Below are positions 7,472 to 14,269 of a DNA stretch of 18,449 nucleotides, piece after piece (the first letter of the stretch is position 1; each line of letters opens with the position of its first letter). Source of the DNA: JBOGGN01 sp050744165 (lineage in GTDB: Bacteria; Actinomycetota; Acidimicrobiia; Acidimicrobiales; Palsa-688); NCBI GenBank assembly GCA_050744165.1, contig JBOGGN010000371.1:1-18449 (forward strand). Direction: 5' to 3'. The notes under the pieces were generated by a model, which saw only the letters and a program-made list of their open reading frames with translations, was not told the DNA's origin and searched no databases. The translations under genes and the position numbers were made by a program.

Positions 7472-8845
7472 ATGGCGACCGACCGACATCCGAACGTGGC
7501 ACGAGTCACGGCTTTCTTGGACGCATTTTTCAAGTCCGACGCCGCTCCCGAGGAACTGCAGGCGGCAGTGGAAAGCTGCCGCGAGGATTTGGTGTTCCAA
7601 ATCCTCGGCAATCACACGCCGTATGCGGGGCGGTACCAAGGACTTGACGAGGTGTTCGGCACCCTCAACGACATGGTGGACGCCACGGACGGGACCTGGC
7701 AGGCGGCGCTGCTCGACGCCCGAGCGGCCGGCGAAGAACTGGTAACGCTGCATCTGGGCGAGGACAGCGACGTCGGCGGCTACCTCGGCCACGGCAGCGT
7801 GGCCGTCGTCGCACGGGTCGTCGACGGCCACATCGCCGAGATCGTCTGGATGATGGACTCCCGCCTGGATCGACACTGGGGACGGCTGGAGGCAGAGAGG
7901 GCCGGCGGTGTTGCGTTTGGTGACGAGAGCCTGGTGGATTCGACGGCGGCGGCCGGATCGCCGCAGTCACCTCCCCTGGCGACGCCACCCGAGCCTGTGG
8001 CCCCATCCGAGCCGGAAGCGCCACCTGAGCCGGAAGCGCCACCCGAGCCGGTGGCCTCACCCGGGCCGGAAGCCCCGGCTGAGCAACCGATCCCCGCCTT
8101 CGTGTGTGTGGCCCGAAGCGACGACCTGCGGGCCATCGAGGGGCTGGATTCGGAGTTGTTCGAGTTCGAGGCGGGGGACGACCGAATCCTGTTCGGCCGG
8201 CGCGGGAACGGCGAGGTGGTGGCGTTCGCGCCGAACTGCCCGCACGAGGGAACGGACCTGGCGGCGGCCACCTTCGTGGACGGCATGATCCGTTGCCCCC
8301 GGCACAATTATCTCTACGACCCGTGTACCGGTGAGAACGTCGTCCCATTTCGGATCTCCCCGCCGGAGAGCATGTGGAAGCTGCGCCCCGGCTACCTGCC
8401 GACCTACGCGGTCGAGGAACGGGACGGCGGTGTGTGGGTCGCGACCACGCCTGGGCCGCCACCGAAGGTATGGGACCCCGAGTTGGAAGTCCGGCCCGCC
8501 TTTCCTGACCGCCAGATCGTGACGCCGCGCCCCGCAAAGGCCGAACCAACTGGGCCGGTAATCGCCGAGGCGGAGCACATCGAGGTCGGCCTGAGCACGA
8601 CCTTCGAATTGGAGCTCCCCATGGACAAGGCCCCGCCCGCCCACGCGTGGAGCGTGGAGGCCACCGACGACATCCTGACGGTGCTCGAAAAGAAGCTGGA
8701 AATGGAACCGACGCCGCGCCTCCGGGTGCGCATCATGACCCGCAAGCTTGGTCAGGGAACCGTCCGGTGCACCTTCGGCCGGCCGTGGGACACGACGCCG
8801 GCGGAGATCCGTTCTTACATCATTGACGTCGCCGTCAGATCCTGA
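7472..8845 (+). CDS. SnoaL-like / Rieske [2Fe-2S] / chagasin-like three-domain protein
   Basis: A 457-residue protein with three parts. Residues about 5-137 resemble a SnoaL/NTF2-like domain (helix FLDAFF, HTPYAGRYQG, and the typical strands LVTLHLG and VVDGHIAEIVWMMD). Residues about 160-206 are a Pro/Glu/Ala linker with repeated PEPEAP units. Residues about 208-325 are a Rieske domain with both cluster motifs intact, CPH (Cys256, His258) and CPRH (Cys275, His278). Residues about 365-456 resemble the chagasin/I42 cysteine-protease-inhibitor fold, with the WSVEATDD region and RPWDTTPAEIRSYIIDVAV. The chagasin assignment is from memory of the family pattern, and its NPTTGY loop is replaced by DKAPPAHAW. 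There is no signal peptide or membrane helix. The start at 7472 has GGGGAG 4-5 nt upstream. The Rieske domain probably transfers electrons; the partner is unknown, but a ferredoxin gene lies 360 nt downstream. Confidence 0.8.
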   Translation: MATDRHPNVARVTAFLDAFFKSDAAPEELQAAVESCREDLVFQILGNHTPYAGRYQGLDEVFGTLNDMVDATDGTWQAALLDARAAGEELVTLHLGEDSDVGGYLGHGSVAVVARVVDGHIAEIVWMMDSRLDRHWGRLEAERAGGVAFGDESLVDSTAAAGSPQSPPLATPPEPVAPSEPEAPPEPEAPPEPVASPGPEAPAEQPIPAFVCVARSDDLRAIEGLDSELFEFEAGDDRILFGRRGNGEVVAFAPNCPHEGTDLAAATFVDGMIRCPRHNYLYDPCTGENVVPFRISPPESMWKLRPGYLPTYAVEERDGGVWVATTPGPPPKVWDPELEVRPAFPDRQIVTPRPAKAEPTGPVIAEAEHIEVGLSTTFELELPMDKAPPAHAWSVEATDDILTVLEKKLEMEPTPRLRVRIMTRKLGQGTVRCTFGRPWDTTPAEIRSYIIDVAVRS

Positions 8846-9190
8846 TCCTGAGTCGACGGGCAGACCAGGACGGGTCGGGGGCCTAGGCACTCCAAGGTGC
8901 GGGCCCGCTTCGAGCTGGCGACACCTCGGGAACAGGCGAAAGACCGCGGGCACAGACTGGTGTACAGCCGTCGCTCTTGGCGCCACTTTCGACCGGAATC
9001 CGCCACCAATGGTGCCAAGAGCCACGAATTGACCCAAGACTGTGTCCGGTTGGCCTGCCCGGGCGGGGCCTGCCGGGCGGGACTGCCCAGGCGGGGCGGC
9101 TCGGGGCGGCCCTGAGTGCTCCTGGCGGAGACCCCCGGATTGCGAAGGTGGGTGGGGCCCGCCGCAGCTCCGACGAGCACCGGCCGCAGC
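8846..9190. other. Non-coding stretch with an imperfect long hairpin
   Basis: No gene is supported here. The open frame at 8897-9115 lacks a ribosome site and has no recognisable domain. The stretch contains a 12-bp inverted repeat (8974-8985 with 9010-9021) and a run of related G/C-rich words around 9055-9105 (GGGCGGGG, CCGGGCGGG, AGGCGGGGCGG). Confidence 0.55.
8974..9021. repeat. 12-bp inverted repeat CTCTTGGCGCCA / TGGTGCCAAGAG
   Basis: The arms at 8974-8985 and 9010-9021 pair over 12 positions with a single G-T wobble, around a 24-nt loop. No T-tract follows on either strand, so it is not a standard terminator. It could be an RNA hairpin, a small dispersed palindromic repeat or a protein-binding site. 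Confidence 0.55.
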
Positions 9191-9196
9191 TAAAAT
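9191..9196 (+). promoter_or_regulatory. -10 hexamer TAAAAT just upstream of the ferredoxin gene
   Basis: A near-consensus -10 ends 9 nt before the ATG at 9206. The transcript would begin about 3 nt before the start codon, so the message should be leaderless or nearly so. There is no ribosome site and no clear -35. Confidence 0.55.
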
Positions 9197-9205
9197 CAGC
9201 GCCCG

Positions 9206-9415
9206 ATGGCCCTGGAAATTCGTGTCCACCCCGGCAAGTGCATCGCCACCCGCGCGTGCATCAACGCCGCCCCGCACACCTTCGCACTCGATCACCGGTC
9301 GCTCGCGGCGGTGGTCAATATCACCGGTGACCCCGAGGAGGAGGTGCTGGCGGCAGCCGACGCCTGCCCAACCGGCGCCATCACCGTCTTTCGGGACGGA
9401 ACGCGCATCGCCTGA
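9206..9415 (+). CDS. Small single-cluster ferredoxin of the actinobacterial CxxXxxC...CP type
   Basis: A 69-residue soluble electron carrier. Cysteines are Cys12 and Cys18 (KCIATRACI) and Cys54 (ACPTGAI). The position that is cysteine in [4Fe-4S] ferredoxins (residue 15) is Thr. This matches the actinobacterial ferredoxins that carry a [3Fe-4S] or modified cluster and often serve cytochrome P450s or other oxygenases. The Ala-Asp-Ala-CPTGAI end and the acidic helix DPEEEVLAAAD are typical. No P450 lies in the window; the upstream Rieske protein is the nearest redox protein, but the partner is unproven. The gene appears to be leaderless and is followed by a convergent amidase gene. Confidence 0.9.
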   Translation: MALEIRVHPGKCIATRACINAAPHTFALDHRSLAAVVNITGDPEEEVLAAADACPTGAITVFRDGTRIA

Positions 9416-9508
9416 TCTACAACTGGCAAGTCAGCGGCGCGTCAGCTCCCGATATTTGCGCCAAACATAGGCCGACAGACGAACAATCTGCAGCGAAGTG
9501 ACCTCGCC

Positions 9509-10897
9509 TCAGGCGGGAGTCACGACCCCGCAGATCCCCCGCCGCTCCAGTTCGGCCCCGACCCGCACCAACGTCGCTTCCGCGAAGGGGGCGGCCGCCA
9601 GTTGCACACCGATCGGCAGACCGCCGACCGCGGCCGCGGCCACCGGCAGGCACAGCACCGGCAGCCCCACGAAGGACAATGGCTGCGTGAAGCAGCCCAG
9701 GTAGGTCTGGGTGGGTCGCAACTGGCCGTTTACTTCGGCTTGGCGCTGGCCGATGAGAGGGGCGGGAAAAGGCGTGGCCGGTGCCACGATCACGTCGACC
9801 ACCGACAGAACCCGGCGCATCTCGGCCTGGAACCACCGCCGGAAGCGCTGCGCGGCCACGTAGGCGGAGGCGGGGACGAGGGCACTGGCCAGAAACCGCG
9901 GACGGGTCATCGGATCGAAGTCCCCCGGCCGACGCCGCAGGTCGCCGATGTGCTGCTCGGCTGCTTCGCAAGCGGTGACGATGGCCGCCGCGGCCCGGGC
10001 CCGGGCCGATTCGGGGATCACAATCGGCTGGCCGGCGCCCAGCGCCTCGGCCACCGCCGAGGCCGCGGCCAGCGCCGCCTGGTCAGCACCCTGGGCGAAG
10101 TAGCCGCCGGCCAGCGCGATTCGCAGCCCGCCGGCGCCGCCCCCAATCGCCGGCGTCACCGGCTCCGGGGCCTCGGTGGCGGCTGCGGGGTCCTCGGCGT
10201 CGGGCCCCTGAAGGACGTCGTAGACCGCCGCCAGATCGCGTACGGAACGGCCCAGGATGCCGACGGTGTCCAAGCTCGGGCACAGGGGGTAGACCCCCCG
10301 ACGGGAGATCCGCCCATAGGTGGGTTTCAGGCCGAAGACGCCGCACAGCGAAGCCGGCACCCGGACCGAGCCGTTGGTGTCGGTTCCCAGGGCGAAGGGG
10401 ACGAAGCCCGCGGCTACAGCGGCGGCCGAGCCGCCCGAGGAGCCGCCGCACACGCGGTCGGGATCGTGGGGATTGTGACACGGGCCGTAGTGGCTGTTCT
10501 CGGTGATGAAACCGAAGGCGTACTCGTCCATGTTGAGCGAGCCCGTCAGAACGGCGCCGGCCCGGCAGAGCCGGCAAACCGCCGCCGCGTCCTGCGCCGA
10601 CGGGGCCCGCTCCCGGTTTATCACCGACCCCGCGATGGTGACCTCGCCGGACACGTCGAAAAGGTTCTTGACCGCGAAGGGTACGCCGGCCAGCGGTCCC
10701 GGATCGCCACCAGCGGCGACCACGGCGTCGACCCGCTCGGCGTCGGCCAGGGCCCGCTCGGCGAGCACTGCGGTAAAGCTGTTGACGGCGCCGTCGCCGG
10801 CCTCGATGGCGGCAAGCGCTTCCGAGGCGACCGCGACCGCCGATCGAGCACCCCCACGGACCAGCGCCGCCAGCGACAGCCCATCGCCGCTCGTCAC
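9509..10897 (-). CDS. atzE: AtzE-type amidohydrolase (amidase signature family)
   Basis: A 462-residue amidase whose sequence follows the AtzE pattern closely (NLFDVSGEVTIAGSVINR, LNMDEYAFGFITENSHYGP, CGGSSGGSAAAVAAG, LCGVFGLKPTYGRISRRGVYP). The Ser-cisSer-Lys triad is Lys77, Ser153 and Ser177, with family spacing. Known AtzE proteins act with the small AtzG subunit on 1-carboxybiuret in cyanuric acid breakdown, but relatives also occur outside that pathway. The open frame extends further upstream, but the GTG at 10897 forms a GTGA overlap with the stop of the upstream small subunit, which makes it the natural start. No atzD or atzF is visible, so the substrate may be another urea- or amide-like compound. 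Confidence 0.85.
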   Translation of the reverse strand: MTSGDGLSLAALVRGGARSAVAVASEALAAIEAGDGAVNSFTAVLAERALADAERVDAVVAAGGDPGPLAGVPFAVKNLFDVSGEVTIAGSVINRERAPSAQDAAAVCRLCRAGAVLTGSLNMDEYAFGFITENSHYGPCHNPHDPDRVCGGSSGGSAAAVAAGFVPFALGTDTNGSVRVPASLCGVFGLKPTYGRISRRGVYPLCPSLDTVGILGRSVRDLAAVYDVLQGPDAEDPAAATEAPEPVTPAIGGGAGGLRIALAGGYFAQGADQAALAAASAVAEALGAGQPIVIPESARARAAAAIVTACEAAEQHIGDLRRRPGDFDPMTRPRFLASALVPASAYVAAQRFRRWFQAEMRRVLSVVDVIVAPATPFPAPLIGQRQAEVNGQLRPTQTYLGCFTQPLSFVGLPVLCLPVAAAAVGGLPIGVQLAAAPFAEATLVRVGAELERRGICGVVTPA

Positions 10898-11094
10898 GGC
10901 CGGAACACCGGCGCCGGCTCGTCCTTCAGGCCCTCCGTGACTTCCCCGACCGAGGCGGCAGCGGCCAGAAGGCCGGCCAGGTGGCCGAGCACCGCCGGCC
11001 ACCACGCCTCCTCGATCGTCAACCCGGCGGCGGCAGCCGCCGCCCGGGCATATGCCTCACGTTCGTCAGGACCAGGGGCCGCGGCACCGGACAC
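10894..11094 (-). CDS. atzG: AtzG-like small subunit (DUF4089) of the amidase
   Basis: A 66-residue helical protein immediately upstream of the amidase and overlapping it by 4 nt (GTGA). It ends in DEPAPVFRP, the characteristic C-terminus of AtzG/DUF4089 proteins, which wrap around the AtzE amidase much as GatC does around GatA. The N-terminal part (EREAYARAAAAAAGLTI) and the middle helix (PAVLGHLAGLLAAAASVG) also fit. The start is a GTG at 11094. The first gene of this apparent two-gene unit has no clear promoter in the 128 nt upstream. Confidence 0.85.
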   Translation of the reverse strand: MSGAAAPGPDEREAYARAAAAAAGLTIEEAWWPAVLGHLAGLLAAAASVGEVTEGLKDEPAPVFRP

Positions 11095-11222
11095 AACCCC
11101 GAGTCTTGCGCGTCAGGCCCGCCGCCCCGGGAAAGGTCACCGCGAGCATATGAACGGCCCGAACCGCTTGTGGCCCGCGGCGCGGACGGGCCGACACCAA
11201 TGCCACGCCAGTGGCGCAGGTA

Positions 11223-11390
11223 CTAGAACGCGCCGCCGGCGGCCCAGGCAAGCCAAAAGGCGCCGACGGCAATGAACACGATTCCGCCCAGGTAAATGCC
11301 GGCGCCGAGAAGCGCCACCCCGGGTTTCACGAGCCAGCACGTACAGCATGACCACTCCTTTGATCCGAATTCCAGTGGGCAAATCTTCAT
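11223..11390 (-). CDS. Tiny membrane protein, start uncertain, possibly frameshifted
   Basis: The minus-strand frame ending at 11223 encodes a strongly hydrophobic helix (GVALLGAGIYLGGIVFIAVGAF) and is the only protein-like reading of this stretch. In its own frame the start could be an ATG at 11390 (55 residues) or a GTG at 11330 (35 residues); neither has a good ribosome site. A perfect site (AAAGGAG, 5 nt spacing) precedes an ATG at 11349 in a neighbouring frame. A single-base change in the CCCGGGG run near 11320 would join that start to the hydrophobic frame and give about 41 residues. The function is unknown. Confidence 0.35.
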   Translation of the reverse strand: MKICPLEFGSKEWSCCTCWLVKPGVALLGAGIYLGGIVFIAVGAFWLAWAAGGAF

Positions 11391-11470
11391 GAAATGTCGC
11401 ACCGAGTCCGCTTTGGCGGTAGGCGGCGGTGAGCAGTGCACATTCGCTCCATGACATCCGTCACCCACCC

Positions 11471-11499
11471 AAACCCGGCAAAACCCGGCAAAACCGGCG
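11471..11499. repeat. Three 10-bp direct repeats, AAACCCGGCA type
   Basis: AAACCCGGCA occurs twice in tandem (11471-11490) and is followed by AAACCGGCGA (11491-11500). The 10-bp period places each copy on the same DNA face, as in iterated regulator sites. The repeats lie between the minus-strand small membrane gene and the NHL-type gene starting at 11575. Confidence 0.5.
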
Positions 11500-11574
11500 A
11501 TTTCACCAATCCCCCTGTCCCGGCCGCCCGTACTACCGCCCGGCAGGTGCCGGCGTAGGGACAGGAGGTCAATC

Positions 11575-12738
11575 GTGGTGAAGCCGACGGCTGGGCGATC
11601 CTCTCGGACCGGTCTCCTGGTGGTGCTGGCAACGGTGTTGACCGGGCTCGGCCTGACCGTGGCCGCCGGGCCGGCGGCGGCCGCCGCCGGCCCGTCGTTC
11701 CTTGGCGGTCTCAGCCGGATACGGGAAGTGGCCTCGACGGTGCCGGCCATAGGCGACGTCAATCCCTACGGGGTCGCCGTGGTCCCCACCTCGACTGGCA
11801 AACTCCAGAAAGGCGCAGTGCTGGTCAGCAACTTCAACAACATGGCCAACCAGCAGGGCAGCGGGACCACGATCGTGCAGATCGCCCCAGGCGGCCGCCA
11901 GACGGTGTTCGCGTCTGTGCAGCTGGGCGACGGCCAAGCCTGCCCGGGCGGCGTCGGCCTAACAACGGCGTTAGCCGTCTTCCGCTCGGGTTGGGTGGTC
12001 GTCGGTAGCCTTCCAACCAGCGACGGGACCATCGCCACCGCAACGGCCGGTTGCCTCATTGTCCTCAACCACAACGGCCACGTCGTGGAGACGATCTCGG
12101 GCAGCCCCATCAATGGCCCCTGGGACATGACGGCTGTCGACCAAGGTTCGAACGCCACGCTGTTCGTGACCAACGTTCTGAACGGCACCGTGGCAGCCGA
12201 CCCCGACCCCACGCAACCAGGGATGGTCGTCAAGAAGGGCAACATCGTGCGCCTTCGATTGTCCTTTATGGCGGCCGACCCGCAGGTGACCTCCGAAGTG
12301 GTCATCGCTGATGGCTTCGGAGAGCGCGGTGACCCCGCGGCCCTGGTCGTGGGGCCAACCGGCCTCGGCATGCACGGCGACGTCCTCTTCGTCGCCGACA
12401 CCGAGGCCAACCGGATCACCGAGATTCCCGGCGCCATGTTCCTGCCCGGGCCGTTCCTTGGCCCCGGCTTGCAGCTGACCCGCGGCGGCAACCTCAACAG
12501 CCCCCTCGGGCTCACTATCGCCCCCGACGGGCACGTCGTCACGGTTAACGGCGGCGACGGCAACGCGGTGGAGACCGACCTTGCGGGCAACCAGGTAGCC
12601 ACGAAGACCCTCGACGACACGCCGGTGATGGGCTCCACGGCGGGGGCCGGGTCCCTCTTCGGTCTCGCCGTCAGCCCGAACAAGGCGGGGCTGTACTTCG
12701 TCGACGACATCAGCAACCAACTGAACGAGGCGTTGTAG
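11575..12738 (+). CDS. Secreted NHL/SMP-30-like beta-propeller protein
   Basis: A 387-residue exported protein with an N-terminal signal peptide (hydrophobic core LLVVLATVLTGLGLTVAAG followed by an Ala-rich cleavage region, about residues 12-40). The body shows repeated propeller strands of the NHL/gluconolactonase type: NPYGVAVVPTSTG, GDVLFVADTEANRITEI, NSPLGLTIAPDGHVVTVNG, GSLFGLAVSPNKAGLYFVDD. Start codons GTG at 11575 and 11578 both work with the ribosome site ACAGGAGG at 11561-11568; spacing slightly favours 11575. There is no membrane anchor. Metal or active-site residues of true lactonases could not be assigned, so a binding or scaffold role is as likely as an enzyme. Confidence 0.85.
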   Translation: MVKPTAGRSSRTGLLVVLATVLTGLGLTVAAGPAAAAAGPSFLGGLSRIREVASTVPAIGDVNPYGVAVVPTSTGKLQKGAVLVSNFNNMANQQGSGTTIVQIAPGGRQTVFASVQLGDGQACPGGVGLTTALAVFRSGWVVVGSLPTSDGTIATATAGCLIVLNHNGHVVETISGSPINGPWDMTAVDQGSNATLFVTNVLNGTVAADPDPTQPGMVVKKGNIVRLRLSFMAADPQVTSEVVIADGFGERGDPAALVVGPTGLGMHGDVLFVADTEANRITEIPGAMFLPGPFLGPGLQLTRGGNLNSPLGLTIAPDGHVVTVNGGDGNAVETDLAGNQVATKTLDDTPVMGSTAGAGSLFGLAVSPNKAGLYFVDDISNQLNEAL

Positions 12739-12844
12739 CGCCCGACTCCGGAACATCCCGGTTGGCGGGGCCAAGCGTCTGAGGGCCATTGGGGCTACCA
12801 TCGCCAGCCGGGGGAGCTCTGCTCGCGTCGCAGGAGGAGGGGCC

Positions 12845-13561
12845 ATGTCGTTTGTTGGGTCCGGTCAGGCGTTCAACCAGAACGTGAACTTGCCGCAACC
12901 TCCCGAGGCGGTACAGCAACAATTGTTTCTCGGCTTGACCGGACTGCAGGGCGTGACACCGGTGAACGCCGGTCCTGGCACGATCCTGGTCAACCGCCGC
13001 TACCTCCCCACGTGGGCGATCGTCCTGGCGGTGATCGGGTTTTTTTTCCTCTTCCTGGGTCTTCTCTTCTTGCTTGTGCGGTCCACGGACACCCTGCAGA
13101 TCCGGATCACGGCAACACCGGACGGCGGGTCGGCCGTTACGGTCAACGGCGTCGGCGACAGTGAGACCATCACCCGGCTGCAGGGCGTCCTGATGGGTGG
13201 CCAACCTGTCGGTTGGCAGGGTCAGGCCTATGCCGGGCAGCTCCCCCAGGGCCAGGCTTACGGCGGGCAGGCGCCCCAGGGCCAGGGCTACGCCGGGCCG
13301 ATTCCGCCTGCGGCGAACCCCTATCCCGGCGCCAATCCCTACGCCGGTGCCACTCCCTACGCCGGTGCCAACCCGTACCCCGGCGCCAATCCCTACCCGG
13401 CCGCCGGACAGGTCCCGCAATCCCAGGCGTATTCCGGGCCTGGCGAGGCGGCCCCCGCCGCCGCCAACCCGGCGGCAGCAGCTCCGCAACTGTCGCCGGA
13501 CGGCAACTACTGGTGGGACGGGACGCAGTGGGTTCCCACAAACCGGCCCGCAACAGGCTGA
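12845..13561 (+). CDS. Single-pass membrane protein with Gly/Gln/Tyr and Asn-Pro-Tyr repeats
   Basis: A 238-residue protein. Residues 1-55 are a polar N-terminal region, about 56-78 a transmembrane helix (TWAIVLAVIGFFFLFLGLLF), and 79-118 a short soluble region (ITATPDGGSAVTVNG). Two repeat blocks follow: about three 10-residue units G-Q-x-Y-x-G-x-x-P-x (126-155), then five 6-residue units NPYPGA-like (158-187). The C-terminus SPDGNYWWDGTQWVP is the Trp-rich motif found at one end of many actinobacterial membrane proteins. The start has a strong ribosome site (AGGAGGAGG, 5 nt before the ATG). Enzyme motifs are absent. The role is unknown. Confidence 0.85.
   Translation: MSFVGSGQAFNQNVNLPQPPEAVQQQLFLGLTGLQGVTPVNAGPGTILVNRRYLPTWAIVLAVIGFFFLFLGLLFLLVRSTDTLQIRITATPDGGSAVTVNGVGDSETITRLQGVLMGGQPVGWQGQAYAGQLPQGQAYGGQAPQGQGYAGPIPPAANPYPGANPYAGATPYAGANPYPGANPYPAAGQVPQSQAYSGPGEAAPAAANPAAAAPQLSPDGNYWWDGTQWVPTNRPATG
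13220..13405 (+). repeat. Coding tandem repeats (30-nt and 18-nt units)
   Basis: Two adjacent in-frame arrays lie inside the membrane-protein gene: about three 30-nt units at 13220-13309 and five 18-nt units at 13316-13405. They code for GQAYAGQLPQ-like and NPYPGA-like peptides. Units differ mostly at third codon positions, which indicates selection on the protein. Confidence 0.75.
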
Positions 13562-13636
13562 CCTGCCCCAATCGCGCGTGAGACCGGCCCTGCTGGCTCA
13601 CTGTTGCATCCAGGAGAAGTGCACCCGGCGTCCGAG

Positions 13637-13657
13637 GAACCCAGCCAGTGTGGGTTC
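13637..13657 (-). terminator. Hairpin between convergent genes
   Basis: A perfect 7-bp stem GAACCCA / TGGGTTC with a 7-nt loop lies 15 nt past the stop of the F420-reductase-like gene and 75 nt past the stop of the plus-strand repeat protein. There is no T-tract, so termination is only suggested by position. Confidence 0.4.
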
Positions 13658-13672
13658 AGTGGTGGCGGTACA

Positions 13673-14269
13673 TCACCCGGCCCGCTCCAACGTCCTAAAC
13701 CCGAGGTGTCGCCCCCGATCCTGGCCCATGGCCAACGCGATCCACAGCCGGAATACGCCGTCGACGATGCCGGGATCGGCACCCACGTACACCGGCCGCA
13801 GCCCGACGCCGGCAACGACCTCCTCCACGGTGACGCGGTCGGCCGCCTCGCAGGCGAAGAACATGTCGGCGGCCACCCCGTCGAACGTTGGCTCCAGCAG
13901 CACCTCCAACCCAAGGCAGTTGAAGGCCCGGGCATAACGGGCGCCGGGGCCATGCTCGGTGTAGGCGGCCTGGCTGTTGTTGACGTCTGCACCCATCCGG
14001 TTGGTGGCGTCGATCACCAGCTTCCCGGCCAGAGCTGCGCCATTGGCAGCCGCGAACTCGTCCACCGCGGCCGCCGGGATGGCGACGATTACAACGGTCG
14101 CCCCGCCAATGGCGCCGGCTATATCAGCCACCGTCGCCCCGAGCGACTCCCCCGCCGCGGCGCCGTCAGCCGGCTGGCGAGTACCAAAGGTGACCTGATG
14201 GCCCGACCGGGCCAGTGCGGTGCCTACCGCCGTGCCGATGCGTCCGGTACCGATGACCGCAATCTCCAT
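13673..14269 (-). CDS. F420-dependent NADP reductase-like protein (NADPH:F420 oxidoreductase family)
   Basis: A 198-residue cytoplasmic Rossmann protein. It begins with MEIAVIGTGRIGTAVG (GxGxxG at 7-12), followed by TRQPADGAAA, the VVIVAIPAAAVDEF strand-helix, the DATNRMG segment, ARAFNCLGLEVL, and a VYVGADPGIVDGVFRLWIALA end. This order is that of the F420_oxidored family, which moves hydride between NADP and coenzyme F420 or acts as a related reductase; the exact cofactor is not proven here. The start at 14269 has AAGGA 8 nt upstream and places the Rossmann motif at the N-terminus. The frame is open further upstream, and a GTG at 14350 also follows an AAGGAGG, so a 27-residue extension cannot be excluded. 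Confidence 0.8.
   Translation of the reverse strand: MEIAVIGTGRIGTAVGTALARSGHQVTFGTRQPADGAAAGESLGATVADIAGAIGGATVVIVAIPAAAVDEFAAANGAALAGKLVIDATNRMGADVNNSQAAYTEHGPGARYARAFNCLGLEVLLEPTFDGVAADMFFACEAADRVTVEEVVAGVGLRPVYVGADPGIVDGVFRLWIALAMGQDRGRHLGFRTLERAG

Noticed and set aside
8896..8970. Possible tRNA or tRNA 3' fragment on the minus strand
   Set aside because: A T-arm-like stem-loop (CTCGAAG loop, 4 of 5 stem pairs) can be drawn at 8903-8919, but no matching 5' acceptor strand, anticodon arm or D-arm is found.
8897..9115. Plus-strand open frame starting RARFELATPR
   Set aside because: This phrase often appears when the reverse complement of a tRNA 3' end is translated. No ribosome site or recognisable domain was found.
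8057..9295. 412-codon minus-strand frame over the Rieske gene
   Set aside because: Composition of a shadow frame, no motif; the plus-strand Rieske motifs are decisive.
9602..11275. 557-codon plus-strand frame antisense to the AtzE/AtzG genes
   Set aside because: Arg/Gly-rich shadow of the amidase caused by high GC; the minus-strand frame has clear family motifs.
13220..13405. Tandem repeats considered as CRISPR or minisatellite
   Set aside because: The units are in frame, 18 and 30 nt long without spacers, and differ at third codon positions, so they are protein repeats.
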